Numbered from the stretch's first letter, positions 9,512 through 18,348 are shown. The stretch: 64,000 bases of DNA from Flagellimonas marinaquae (GCF_023716465.1 NZ_CP092415.1:3201501-3265500), one strand, 5' to 3'. The notes: generated from the letters alone by a model not told the origin. Program-made: numbers and translations.

Positions 9512-10843
9512 TTATTTTTTTTTGCCAATTTGATGGTACTCGATTCCCAATTCTTCCAATATGGTATCGTTATATTGGTTTCTACCGTCAAATATTATGG
9601 CTTTGTTCAATCGCTTTTTGATTTCATTGAAGTCTGGAGACCTAAATTCTTTCCATTCTGTTAATAAAACCATAGCTTCTGCACCGTTTAAAGTGTCATA
9701 TTTGGAATCGTGATAACTAATATTATCAAGGTCCTTTAAGTAGAACTCTTTTGCTTCGTTCATTGCTTTGGGATCGTACGCTTGGATTTTGGCACCTCTT
9801 TCCACTAAATATTTTATAATATAAATGGCGGGTGCTTCTCTCATATCATCGGTTTGAGGCTTAAAGGCAAGTCCCCAAATAGCAAAAGTTTTTCCTTTAA
9901 GATCTTCATTGAACCTTTGGGCAATTTTTTTGGCCACTACCAGTTTTTGCCTATCGTTCACATCTTCCACTGCTCCTATCAGTTGTGGAATATAGCCATG
10001 CTCCGTTGCAGTTTTTTTTAAGGCTTTAACGTCTTTTGGAAAGCAAGATCCTCCATAACCACTACCTGGATATATAAAACTGTAGCCTATTCTACTGTCC
10101 GAGCCAATACCGATCCTTACCTTGTTCACATCGGCACCAACTAGTTCGCAAATATTTGCGACTTCGTTCATAAAGGATATTTTGGTCGCTAGCATAGCGT
10201 TCGCGACATATTTGGTCATTTCCGCAGATCGTACGTCCATTGTAATCAATCGATCCATGCTGCTCCTAAAAAATGGAGCGTAGAGTTGTCTCATTTTTTT
10301 GGTGGCTTCAGGGTTGTCCGCACCTACTACCACGCGATCAGGTTTCATAAAATCGTTGATAGCATCACCTTCCTTTAAAAACTCCGGGTTTGATACAACA
10401 TCAAATTCTATGTTCAGTTTGCGCTTATCAAGTTCTTTTTGAATAGTGGTCCGAACTTTGTCCGCAGTACCCACCGGAACAGTTGATTTATCGACCACTA
10501 TTAAGGTAGCGTCCATGCTCTGACCTATTTGTTCGGCTACTTTTAATACATATTGTAAGTCGGCTGAACCATCTTCACCCATAGGTGTGCCCACAGCAAT
10601 AAAGGCAATGTCACAATTTTTGATGTGTTTTGATAAATCCGTGCTAAAATGAAGTGTTCCGTTCTTAACATTTCTTAGAACCATTGGTTCCAGACCTGGT
10701 TCGTATATTGGAATGATACCTTTTTTTAGGCCTTCTATTTTTTTCTGGTCAATGTCGATACATGTGACCTCATTGCCCATTTCGGCAAAACAGGTGCCGC
10801 TTACCAAACCAACATAGCCAGTACCAATTACGGTTAATCTCAT
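9512..10843 (-). CDS. ugd: UDP-glucose 6-dehydrogenase
   Basis: A 443-residue enzyme oxidising UDP-glucose to UDP-glucuronate with two NAD+. Motifs: [19 protein letters not shown] at the N-terminus, [12 protein letters not shown] at 151-162, and catalytic Cys267 in [16 protein letters not shown], the UDP-glucose dehydrogenase version of the active-site loop. The C-terminal part has [15 protein letters not shown]. Its product is the substrate of the UDP-GlcA 4-epimerase at 12025-13065. Length and all catalytic landmarks are normal, so the call is firm. It lies 52 nt downstream of the epimerase at 10896. Confidence 0.94.
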   Translation of the reverse strand: MRLTVIGTGYVGLVSGTCFAEMGNEVTCIDIDQKKIEGLKKGIIPIYEPGLEPMVLRNVKNGTLHFSTDLSKHIKNCDIAFIAVGTPMGEDGSADLQYVLKVAEQIGQSMDATLIVVDKSTVPVGTADKVRTTIQKELDKRKLNIEFDVVSNPEFLKEGDAINDFMKPDRVVVGADNPEATKKMRQLYAPFFRSSMDRLITMDVRSAEMTKYVANAMLATKISFMNEVANICELVGADVNKVRIGIGSDSRIGYSFIYPGSGYGGSCFPKDVKALKKTATEHGYIPQLIGAVEDVNDRQKLVVAKKIAQRFNEDLKGKTFAIWGLAFKPQTDDMREAPAIYIIKYLVERGAKIQAYDPKAMNEAKEFYLKDLDNISYHDSKYDTLNGAEAMVLLTEWKEFRSPDFNEIKKRLNKAIIFDGRNQYNDTILEELGIEYHQIGKKK

Positions 10844-10895
10844 TTGTTATTGTTTTTAGAATAAATTTGGGGAAATCAGTATCAAAAACTCAAAG

Positions 10896-11894
10896 TTACT
10901 TCAAGTTTTCCCAGTACCAATGAACAGCTTCTTTTAATCCTTGTTCAATATTGTAATTAGGATCGTAATTTAAAAGTTCTCTAGCTTTATCTATCGACGC
11001 TAAGGAATGGGGTACATCTCCGGTTCTTTCAGGACCGTAGTTAATTTCTACGTTAGATATTTCCGAGTCGTAAACACTCAGGTTCTCTTTAAGTAGACCA
11101 ACAAGTTGGTTAAGGGTTGTACGTTCTCCATAAGCTACATTATAAACGGTATTCACAGCATCGACATTGTTACTGACAATTGCCCTGATGTTCATTTCAA
11201 TTACATTGTCTATATAGGTAAAATCCCGGGAAAAGCTACCGTCACCATTAATAGTCGGGGATTCGTGCTTCATTAATTGCATAACAAACTTAGGGATTAC
11301 TGCTGCATAGGCACCATTGGGATCCTGCTTTCGGCCAAATACATTGAAATATCTAAGACCGATGGTCTCCATACCGTATGTTTTGGCAAAAACATCTGCA
11401 TACAATTCGTTTACATATTTGGTTATTGCATATGGGGACAACGGTTTGCCAATAATGTCTTCTACTTTTGGCATGTTTTTCGAGTCACCGTAGGTTGAGC
11501 TACTGGCCGCATAAACAAAGCGTTTTATATTATTGTCCCGAGAAGCGATCAACATGTTAAGAAAACCGCCTACATTAACTTCGTTGCTGGTAAAAGGGTC
11601 TTTAATGGATCGGGGTACCGAACCCAAAGCTGCTTGGTGCAATACGTAATCCATGTTTTCGCATGCTTCGTTGCAATCTTCTGAATTTCTGATGTCACCT
11701 TCAATCAATTCAAAATTTGGATTGGACATAAGGTGTTGAATATTTTCTTTTTTACCTGTGGCAAAATTATCCAAACATCTTACTTTGTTGCCATTTTTAA
11801 GTATAGCTTCACAGAGATTTGATCCAATAAAACCAGCTCCTCCGGTTACTAAAATATTGAAATCCTTTTTTAGGTTTAGATTTTTAATTTCCAT
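10896..11894 (-). CDS. UDP-GlcNAc C4-epimerase-like SDR (WbpP/TviC type)
   Basis: A 332-residue extended short-chain dehydrogenase. Seen: GGAGFIG nucleotide-binding loop at 18-24, SSSTYGD near 131-137, the catalytic pair Y155/K159 (SPYAITKY) and LRYFNVFG(R)KQDPNGAYAAVIPKF, characteristic of UDP-GlcNAc/UDP-GlcNAcA 4-epimerases such as WbpP, TviC and Gne. It should interconvert gluco- and galacto-configured UDP-HexNAc or its uronate, and so pairs naturally with the dehydrogenase at 7142-8431. A 130-nt gap separates it from the other epimerase gene upstream. Confidence 0.86.
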   Translation of the reverse strand: MEIKNLNLKKDFNILVTGGAGFIGSNLCEAILKNGNKVRCLDNFATGKKENIQHLMSNPNFELIEGDIRNSEDCNEACENMDYVLHQAALGSVPRSIKDPFTSNEVNVGGFLNMLIASRDNNIKRFVYAASSSTYGDSKNMPKVEDIIGKPLSPYAITKYVNELYADVFAKTYGMETIGLRYFNVFGRKQDPNGAYAAVIPKFVMQLMKHESPTINGDGSFSRDFTYIDNVIEMNIRAIVSNNVDAVNTVYNVAYGERTTLNQLVGLLKENLSVYDSEISNVEINYGPERTGDVPHSLASIDKARELLNYDPNYNIEQGLKEAVHWYWENLK

Positions 11895-12024
11895 TAAAGT
11901 CTATTTCGATTTTTCACGTAAAATTCATTAAAACAAATGAAATGGGAGTTTGTTTTCTATCAACGTTGATAAAATACGATAAAACGTATTCCTTAGCGTA
12001 AAATTTTGATCAATGATCTTTTTA

Positions 12025-13065
12025 TTAAGGATTCTCGTGGTTATATCCGTAAAAATTTTTGTACCAGGAAACAAAACTTGCAACTCCCTTTTTGATTGAT
12101 GTATTTGGTCTATAGTTAAAATCATTCATTAAGTCCTTCACATCTGCCCAGGTCTTGGGAACATCACCATCTTGCATGGGCAATAATTCCTTTTGTGCCG
12201 TTGTTCCCAACTCTTCTTCTATGGCTTTGATAAAATCTGTTAATTTTACAGACTGATTGTTTCCAATATTGTAGACTTTATATTTTTCTCCAAATTTCAA
12301 TCGTTTTTCAAGGTCTCCTTCAATAATATGCACAATACCTGTCACGATATCGTCTATATAGGTAAAGTCACGTTCCATGTTCCCATGGTTAAACACCTTG
12401 ATCGGCTTGCCTTTTAGTATTGCATCGGTAAAAAGGAACATTGCCATATCGGGTCTGCCCCAAGGCCCATATACAGTAAAAAAGCGTAGCCCTGTAGTAG
12501 GAATATCGTAAAGGTGGCTATATGTGTGGGCCATGAGTTCATTGCTTTTTTTGGTCGCGGCGTACAAACTCACAGGATGATCTACATTATCCGTTGTCTT
12601 AAATGGAATGGATTTGTTATTGCCATAAACACTCGAGCTGCTGGCATACAAAAGATGTTTTATTTTAAAGTTTCTGCAGCATTCCAAAATATTGAGAAAG
12701 CCAACAATATTACTATCTATATAGGCTTCTGGATTTTCAATGCTATACCGTACACCTGCTTGTGCAGCTAAATGGCAAACAATACCAATGTTATGTTTGC
12801 TGAACAACTTAGGAAGATTTTCACGGTCGGTTATATCCAATTTAACAAAGCTAAACTTAGGATATGTTGAACTTTGGCAAACTTCGTTGGGTTTTTTTAG
12901 AACATTGTCAAAAACCCCTAGTTCTTTTAATCGGGCGGTTTTAAGTTTTGTGTCGTAATAGTCATTGATGTTATCCAAACCGATAACGGAATGCCCCAGT
13001 TCCAATAATGCCTTTGATGTGTGGAATCCAATAAAGCCGGCTGCCCCGGTGACCAATATTTGCAT
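12025..13065 (-). CDS. UDP-glucuronate 4-epimerase
   Basis: A 346-residue extended SDR with GAAGFIG at 7-13, the family signature DNINDYYD at 31-38 and catalytic Y168/K172 (SLYAATKKSNELMAH). RFFTVYGPWGRPDMA further on is also diagnostic of UDP-GlcA C4-epimerases (LpsL/Cap1J type). It makes UDP-galacturonate from the product of the UDP-glucose dehydrogenase at 9512. It is the first gene of the long minus-strand block and has a candidate -7 element (TATCTTTG) just upstream. Its presence is the main evidence that the polymer contains galacturonic acid. Confidence 0.91.
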   Translation of the reverse strand: MQILVTGAAGFIGFHTSKALLELGHSVIGLDNINDYYDTKLKTARLKELGVFDNVLKKPNEVCQSSTYPKFSFVKLDITDRENLPKLFSKHNIGIVCHLAAQAGVRYSIENPEAYIDSNIVGFLNILECCRNFKIKHLLYASSSSVYGNNKSIPFKTTDNVDHPVSLYAATKKSNELMAHTYSHLYDIPTTGLRFFTVYGPWGRPDMAMFLFTDAILKGKPIKVFNHGNMERDFTYIDDIVTGIVHIIEGDLEKRLKFGEKYKVYNIGNNQSVKLTDFIKAIEEELGTTAQKELLPMQDGDVPKTWADVKDLMNDFNYRPNTSIKKGVASFVSWYKNFYGYNHENP

Positions 13066-13082
13066 TTTAGAAGTTTTGGTTG

Positions 13083-13090
13083 CAAAGATA
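13083..13090 (-). promoter_or_regulatory. Candidate -7 element of the minus-strand EPS block
   Basis: On the minus strand TATCTTTG matches the Bacteroidota -7 consensus TAnnTTTG exactly and lies 17 nt before the ATG of the UDP-GlcA epimerase. No TTG is found 17-23 nt further upstream, so only half of the promoter is supported. Confidence 0.4.
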
Positions 13091-13171
13091 ATCCTCGTAA
13101 TGGATTAACATAAAGTAATTTAATAATGCTTAAAGTCCACGAGAATGAAAAATATGTGGCGGATGTTAAAG

Positions 13172-13366
13172 AAAAGTGCATTTCGTCGAAAAAACAGTTG
13201 TTTTTTGTTAAAAAAATCGACGAAGTGAACTATTTCTTAGATGAGATACGTAAAAGAAAGAGTGTAAGTACAAAGACTACATGAGAAAGATTGATTACAT
13301 AAAACAATGATAATTAGATGAAAAAGTGTATTTCATCGAAAAAATAAGACATTTCATCAAAAAAAG
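13172..13366. repeat. Repeated ATTTCRTCGA motifs in the divergent intergenic region
   Basis: The 341-nt gap between the UDP-GlcA epimerase (minus) and the lyase (plus) has no gene. It holds AAAAGTGCATTTCGTCGA from 13172, a near copy AAAAGTGTATTTCATCGA from 13322, a shorter copy ACATTTCATCAAAAAAAG at 13349-13366, and an inverted copy whose core TCGACGAA lies at 13217-13224. The first and inverted copies form a perfect 8-bp dyad TTCGTCGA/TCGACGAA. Location between two divergent EPS transcripts suggests regulator binding sites; no regulator is known to me for this motif. Confidence 0.5.
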
Positions 13367-13406
13367 TTTTTCTGTATTTATTTTTAAGCCCCAAAGCAGC
13401 AATCCC

Positions 13407-14918
13407 ATGACAAAAAGAATTTTCACCCCATTACATTGTATGTTACTTGTATTAATTTTTGTAACCTTATTTTCCTGTTCAAAGGACACGGATCTTTTTT
13501 ACCAATCCATAGAGGATGAGATAGTTGAGAATATAGAGGAAGAAACAGTTGAGGAAGATGCACAAAATCCTCCCAATGGGGAAGAGGGTGGAAACGCAGA
13601 TGTAGACGAGGAACAACCTACGGATTTTATTACTGGTTCACTTAAAGCTTTTCCCTCGGCAGTTGGATTTGGAAGCAACGCAACCGGAGGACGTGGCGGG
13701 AAAGTGATCAAGGTAACCAATTTGAATGATAGTGGTCCAGGTTCTTTTAGAGCTGCTTGTGAGGAGTCTGGCCCTAGAATTGTAATTTTTGATGTTGGCG
13801 GTACGATAAATCTATCTTCCAGTGTAACTATAGAAAATGATGATATTACTGTAGCCGGACAGTCTGCACCTACAGATAGTGGGGGAATAACGATTTCAGG
13901 AGCCTCAATACGAATTTTCGCCAGTAATGTAATCTTTAGATACGTGAGAATTAGAGTGGGAGATGGTGGGTATAAAAATGCGAATGGTGCTATAGTTGGT
14001 GGAAACAGCGATGATTACGATGGCCTGTCTTTGTTTGGCTCTAGAGGAGGAGACTTGATGATTTTTGACCATTGCTCAATAAGTTGGGCCATTGATGAGA
14101 ATGTTGGAATGGCAGGTAGCTCCTCCGATCCGCTTGAAAATATCACAATTCAAAACTCTATCATTTCCGAAGCATTAGATGCCTCCCACCATGATAAAGG
14201 GGCTCATTCAAAAGGAGCTTTGATAGGACTCAATACACAAAAAGTTACTTTTTATAAAAATTTGTTGGCCCATAATAGTGAGAGAAATGTGCGTTCTGGT
14301 GGTGGCAATTCATTTGAAATGATTAATAATGTTGTTTATAATTTTGGATATGCTTCAGGAATAAGCTCTGGAAATGTTTTTACCGTAATAGGAAATTATT
14401 ATAAGTCTGGTGTGGATGGTGCTAAATCCAGCAACCCACAAATGATTGATTACATTGCGGATAACAGTTATCCTTTAAGCAGTACTCAACCCTATATATC
14501 TGACAATTATTTTGATGTTCCTGGCAACTCCGTTGAATATGACACCACATATGACGCCGTAATGAAAGGGGTGCCGCCTATCAGTAGCAACATAACGGCC
14601 ACTAGCGCATTGGCTATTGTTGAAGATGTTTTGGGAAACAGTGGTTCTAACTATCCTCACGTTGATTCTGTGGATGAAAGGGTTATCAATGAGTTTAGAA
14701 ATGGAACGGGCCGCATAATAGATACTCAGGCACAAGTAGGAGGATTTCCGTCATTGGCCATGGGGACACCTAAGGTAGATTCGGATGGAGATGGGATGCC
14801 TGATGGTTGGGAAATTGCCAATGGTTTTAACCCTAATGTAGATGATAGCGCCGGAGACTCTGATGACAATGGATATACTAATATTGAAGAGTATTTGTAC
14901 TCTTTGACCCAAGATTGA
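13407..14918 (+). CDS. Pectate-lyase-like (PL1-type) surface lipoprotein
   Basis: A 503-residue exported protein starting at the ATG before TKRIFTPLHC; a GTG 81 nt earlier would add a peptide lying over the repeats and is rejected. The signal peptide ends in a lipobox with Cys24 (LFSC), followed by KD and a long acidic linker, consistent with a surface-exposed Bacteroidota lipoprotein. The parallel beta-helix begins at AFPSAVGFGSNATGGRGG, runs through VTNLNDSGPGSFRAA and DHCSISWAIDE, and has SERNVRSGGG, all typical of PL1-type pectate lyases. The C-terminus (DSDGDGMPDGWEIANGFNP, then DSDDNGYTNIEEYL) is a Ca-binding EF-hand/TSP3-like tail. No T9SS sorting domain is seen. Its position in the EPS locus suggests action on the GalA-containing polymer. 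Confidence 0.85.
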   Translation: MTKRIFTPLHCMLLVLIFVTLFSCSKDTDLFYQSIEDEIVENIEEETVEEDAQNPPNGEEGGNADVDEEQPTDFITGSLKAFPSAVGFGSNATGGRGGKVIKVTNLNDSGPGSFRAACEESGPRIVIFDVGGTINLSSSVTIENDDITVAGQSAPTDSGGITISGASIRIFASNVIFRYVRIRVGDGGYKNANGAIVGGNSDDYDGLSLFGSRGGDLMIFDHCSISWAIDENVGMAGSSSDPLENITIQNSIISEALDASHHDKGAHSKGALIGLNTQKVTFYKNLLAHNSERNVRSGGGNSFEMINNVVYNFGYASGISSGNVFTVIGNYYKSGVDGAKSSNPQMIDYIADNSYPLSSTQPYISDNYFDVPGNSVEYDTTYDAVMKGVPPISSNITATSALAIVEDVLGNSGSNYPHVDSVDERVINEFRNGTGRIIDTQAQVGGFPSLAMGTPKVDSDGDGMPDGWEIANGFNPNVDDSAGDSDDNGYTNIEEYLYSLTQD

Positions 14919-14953
14919 TTTGGAGAGGGAAAATTCCACAACCACAATAGAAT

Positions 14954-14982
14954 TAAAAAGGAGGCCCAGGCCTCCTTTTTTA
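14954..14982 (+). terminator. Intrinsic terminator after the lyase gene
   Basis: A GC-rich hairpin GGAGGC-CCAG-GCCTCC flanked by an A run on the left and TTTTTT on the right, 35 nt after the lyase stop. It ends the plus-strand transcript of the lyase, so the lyase is probably transcribed alone. Confidence 0.85.
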
Positions 14983-15084
14983 ATTTAATAGAGGGAAGAC
15001 CGAATGAATCAAAAAATAGGAAGGTATACCAGTAGGTCGTTTAAGGAAGATACATACAATTTCAACGTGTTTTTGAAGTATTGT

Positions 15085-15116
15085 TTGTGAGAAAATACGA
15101 TTCATCTGTATGTTTG
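15085..15116 (+). promoter_or_regulatory. Bacteroidota promoter for the 15145 gene
   Basis: TTG (15085-15087), 21-nt spacer, then TATGTTTG (15109-15116), matching the flavobacterial TTG / TAnnTTTG consensus completely. It lies 28 nt upstream of the ATG at 15145 and downstream of the lyase terminator, so this gene has its own promoter. Confidence 0.65.
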
Positions 15117-15144
15117 TGACCAACCAAATTCAAAACTGCTATAG

Positions 15145-16374
15145 ATGCAAAAAAACCATCCGTTTTTTGGTACAATTTTCACTTCTCTTTGGTCCGAACA
15201 TTTTCAAAAAAACTCAATTTTTGAATATAAATTCATTGATCCTGTACAATTTGTCAGGCACAAGTACTTGCCCATATACCATAATGTGGGAAGGAATATT
15301 ACCAATGGCATCTACTACAATTTAAATCAATCCGGGCAGGACTATAAGGGGAAGGCGTTTCTAATATATGATGTATTATCGGATAAGATGCCCCAAGAAG
15401 ATATTGAGGTGCCTGCGGGACTCTCTGTAAAAAGGGTGAGGCAGTACAAAGGGTATTTGTCATCCCTCGAAGGGTTTGGTGGGTTCGAAGATTATTTTGC
15501 CAACCAGTTTTCCTCGAAAAGCCGGACCAATCTTAGAAAGTATTTAAAGCGATTGGATACAAATTTCAACACGGAATTCAAGGTGTTTCATGGAAAGATT
15601 TCAAAAGAAGAGTACGACGTGCATTTTGGCAAAATGTTAGACCTGATCGAGAAAAGATTCGAGGAGCTGGAGCTGGAGAACAATATCCTGAGGCTTCAAG
15701 ATTATTATTACGATCTATGTTATAAGATGATTTTGAACAAAGAGGCTTCATTGAACGTGCTGTATGTGAATGAAGAACCTGCTGCGATTTCATTTTGTTT
15801 TTTATCACCTGAACGGGCCTATTTTGCTATCACGACCTTTGATACTGATTTTAGGAGGTACAATTTGGGGCATGTACTTATCATGAAGATCATGGAATGG
15901 TGTTTTGACAATAACATCAAGGAATTTGATTACTCCAAGGGGACTTATGATTACAAGACGAGATGGTCCAATAAGTTTTACTATTTCGAAAACCACATTC
16001 TGTATGATAAGACTTCGTTGAAAGCACTTTTTTACGGTAACCTATTTTATTACTTTTTCAGGGTGAAGCAATTTTTAAGGGACATTGAATTCAACAAGTT
16101 ATATTCGAGAATAAAGTTTTTTCTAAAGAAAAAAGAAACTAAAAGCGAAACGATAGACATACAGGAGCTGGATACTGCAGATTTTGACAAAAACAAGTAT
16201 CAGGAAATATCAATTTCCGAGAAGCCACACTCCAATGTTAAGTCGGTAGTATATGACTTGGCATTCTCAAAACCACAAAAAGTGGAAGATATAAAGGTGT
16301 ATGCCAATAGCGAAAAATCACATTACTTTATTCAAGGAAAAGGTATTTCAAAGAAGGTGGTATTTACAGCTTAG
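15145..16374 (+). CDS. FemAB/BioF2-type GNAT acyltransferase with C-terminal extension
   Basis: A 409-residue protein of the Acetyltransf_6 (BioF2-like) / FemAB group. The core is FSSKSRTNLRKYLKRL followed later by EFDYSKGTYDYKTRWSN, the counterpart of the conserved GxxxYKxxW segment. Such enzymes transfer acyl or aminoacyl groups to amino groups, here perhaps to an amino sugar or an amino-acid substituent of the polymer. Compared with the two homologues at 16381 and 17369 it has about 70 extra C-terminal residues, charged and without a recognised domain. It is transcribed from its own promoter, opposite to the homologues, and its stop is 6 nt from the 16381 stop. No signal peptide, so it is cytoplasmic. 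Confidence 0.72.
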   Translation: MQKNHPFFGTIFTSLWSEHFQKNSIFEYKFIDPVQFVRHKYLPIYHNVGRNITNGIYYNLNQSGQDYKGKAFLIYDVLSDKMPQEDIEVPAGLSVKRVRQYKGYLSSLEGFGGFEDYFANQFSSKSRTNLRKYLKRLDTNFNTEFKVFHGKISKEEYDVHFGKMLDLIEKRFEELELENNILRLQDYYYDLCYKMILNKEASLNVLYVNEEPAAISFCFLSPERAYFAITTFDTDFRRYNLGHVLIMKIMEWCFDNNIKEFDYSKGTYDYKTRWSNKFYYFENHILYDKTSLKALFYGNLFYYFFRVKQFLRDIEFNKLYSRIKFFLKKKETKSETIDIQELDTADFDKNKYQEISISEKPHSNVKSVVYDLAFSKPQKVEDIKVYANSEKSHYFIQGKGISKKVVFTA

Positions 16375-16380
16375 GCTTAC

Positions 16381-17346
16381 TTATCTTATTTTTTTCCTCA
16401 CATACTGTTTCAGTTTGTAGTACAGTACAGTAGAATTTCCAAGGATGAACCCAATGGGAGAGTTTTTGTTGTAGAGTACATGATACTCAAAATTATAGCT
16501 TCGTGTCGCCCATTTATGTTTATAGCCGTAGCTTCCTTTGGAAAGGTCAAAATAGGAATATCCATTGTTTAGGGCCCATTCGATGGCCTTGACATTCATT
16601 ATGGAACCTAACCCGTATTTGGCATAGCCTAGGTCGGTTCCCGGAACCGCAGAGAACAAAATATTGTCCGAATGATAGTTCAAGGTTATGGCAATGGGTG
16701 TATCCTCGTTTTTTGTAACAATGAAAGAGGCTTTACCTTCATTAATCATATCATAGATCAAATCTTCATACCATTCCCTGATTCCTTTTTTGGTATGACT
16801 GTTTTCCCTGGACTTTCCTTCAAATTTTATATCGATTAGCTCATAAAGTCTGTCGATTAACTTAAGGAACGTATTTCGCTCAATATGTCCAAAATGCCAT
16901 TCATACGTTATGTTGTAGGAGTCTTCAAGTTGTTTCATGGGATGCAAAATTTTCCTCCTTTTTTTGGAGGGAAACTTTTTTGACATAAAGTCCTCGATAT
17001 CTTTGAATTGGTCAAGCTCCGTAACGAATCCTTCATATTGGGCTACTTGGTTGAGACTTACATTGGCCGGGATATTTCCTAAATCAAGATTAAAATACTC
17101 GGGTACATCATAGATTATGATAACCTTGTTCTTTAGGCCTTTCGCCTTTAGTGTATTGTTAAAAGCATAGGACATTCCACAAGATTTGTATGTACCTACA
17201 TTGTAGAACAAGGGAAGAAACTTATTTTTGGTAAATTTGATACCCTCAAGAAAGGAAAACTCTTTTGGTTCTTTTCTATCAAAAAAGCTGGACATCCACT
17301 TGTTCACATAAGTTTCTGAAATAAATGGGTTGTTATTGTAGACCAT
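16381..17346 (-). CDS. FemAB/BioF2-type GNAT acyltransferase
   Basis: A 321-residue paralogue of the proteins at 15145 and 17369. It shares the opening MVYNNNPFISETYVNKW, the mid-segment FPSKKRRKI and the C-terminal motif FDLSKGSYGYKHKWATRSY. The last is the Acetyltransf_6 signature in which a Lys-Trp pair ends the acyl-CoA or aminoacyl-binding fold. It is cytoplasmic, with no signal peptide. It probably N-acylates an amino-sugar intermediate of the polysaccharide; donor and acceptor are unknown. It lies 22 nt downstream of the 17369 gene and is co-transcribed with it and the initiating transferase. Confidence 0.72.
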   Translation of the reverse strand: MVYNNNPFISETYVNKWMSSFFDRKEPKEFSFLEGIKFTKNKFLPLFYNVGTYKSCGMSYAFNNTLKAKGLKNKVIIIYDVPEYFNLDLGNIPANVSLNQVAQYEGFVTELDQFKDIEDFMSKKFPSKKRRKILHPMKQLEDSYNITYEWHFGHIERNTFLKLIDRLYELIDIKFEGKSRENSHTKKGIREWYEDLIYDMINEGKASFIVTKNEDTPIAITLNYHSDNILFSAVPGTDLGYAKYGLGSIMNVKAIEWALNNGYSYFDLSKGSYGYKHKWATRSYNFEYHVLYNKNSPIGFILGNSTVLYYKLKQYVRKKIR

Positions 17347-17368
17347 AGTATACTATGTTGCGAGAATT

Positions 17369-18337
17369 CTAGTTGTTGGAGATTTTTTTTCTAAACTGTT
17401 TGGCCCAATATAGCAATGAGATGGAATTGGCCAATAAGATTGAAACCGGGCACGCTTTATCAAAAAATATATGGTGGTACGAAACATATGTTTTAGTAGC
17501 CCACCTGTGTTTGTAACCAAATGAGCCCTTGCTCATGTCAAAATAGGAAACTTTGTTTTCCAGGGCCCATTCTATGGATTTTAAAATGGCAATGGATCCC
17601 ATGCCATATGATATATATTCTGGATTTGAAACTGCAGCGGCACCGAACATCACATTGTCAGCATGATACGCTAAATTCACGGAAATTATTTTTTCATCAT
17701 CTTTGATCACAAAAAAAGAAGCTTTCTTTTCGTTAATCATTTGAAAGAGCATCTCATTGTACCAGTCTTTAACCCCTTTTTTTTGATGACTGTTTTTGAC
17801 GTCCTTGTCTTTGTAGGTCATTTCTATGAACTTATAGAATGCCTCCAGAAGAGCTGAGAATTTTTGTCTGGAAATACTACCGTAATACCATTTGTAGGAA
17901 ATGGCGTGGGCCTTTTCCATTTTTTTTAAGCCTGCCTTTAATTTGTTCCTTCCTTTTGAGTTAAATTGGGCGTTAAGGTAAGAATCTATATCATCATGTT
18001 CTTTTAGCTGTACAAGATATCCCTCACCAGAAAACAATTTCTTTACGCCAAGTCTCTTAAAAGGAGGGGTAGATTTTATTTTGAAATAGTCTAGGACATC
18101 ATAGATGAAAAAGACTTTGTGCTTAAAATCTTTCTTGTTTGATGATGTGCTAAATTCATAAGACATACCGTAGGACTTTCCTTCACCTACATTAAAATAC
18201 AATGGCAAACGATCGTGCTTAGTAAACTCAATACCTTTAATAAAATCAAACCTGAAGGATTCACGGTCTGTGTAATAGTGAGTGGTCCAATTCTTAATGT
18301 ACGTTGGGTCTGTAAACGGATTGTTCTGTATTACCAT
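17369..18337 (-). CDS. FemAB/BioF2-type GNAT acyltransferase
   Basis: A 322-residue paralogue of the 16381 product, evidently a tandem duplication: same length, same start (MVIQNNPFTDPTYIKNW), same FNSKGRNKLKAGLKKM segment and the same FDMSKGSFGYKHRWATKTY motif. The sequences have diverged well beyond recent duplication, so different substrates are possible. It lies 11 nt downstream of the initiating sugar transferase. DegT aminotransferase plus acyltransferase is the normal pairing for N-acylated 4-amino sugars, which suggests but does not prove its role. Confidence 0.72.
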   Translation of the reverse strand: MVIQNNPFTDPTYIKNWTTHYYTDRESFRFDFIKGIEFTKHDRLPLYFNVGEGKSYGMSYEFSTSSNKKDFKHKVFFIYDVLDYFKIKSTPPFKRLGVKKLFSGEGYLVQLKEHDDIDSYLNAQFNSKGRNKLKAGLKKMEKAHAISYKWYYGSISRQKFSALLEAFYKFIEMTYKDKDVKNSHQKKGVKDWYNEMLFQMINEKKASFFVIKDDEKIISVNLAYHADNVMFGAAAVSNPEYISYGMGSIAILKSIEWALENKVSYFDMSKGSFGYKHRWATKTYVSYHHIFFDKACPVSILLANSISLLYWAKQFRKKISNN

Positions 18338-18348
18338 TTATAGGCTTT

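Noticed and set aside
11928..12125. 65-codon ORF on the minus strand after the UDP-GlcA epimerase
   Set aside because: It overlaps the end of the epimerase in another frame and has no family features.
13326..13406. GTG-initiated N-terminal extension of the lyase
   Set aside because: It would cover the ATTTCRTCGA repeats and precede a perfect lipoprotein signal beginning at the ATG 13407.
13407..14918. Type IX secretion C-terminal sorting domain on the lyase
   Set aside because: The C-terminus is a Ca-binding DSDGDG/DSDDNG tail and the N-terminus is a lipobox, so T9SS export is not supported.
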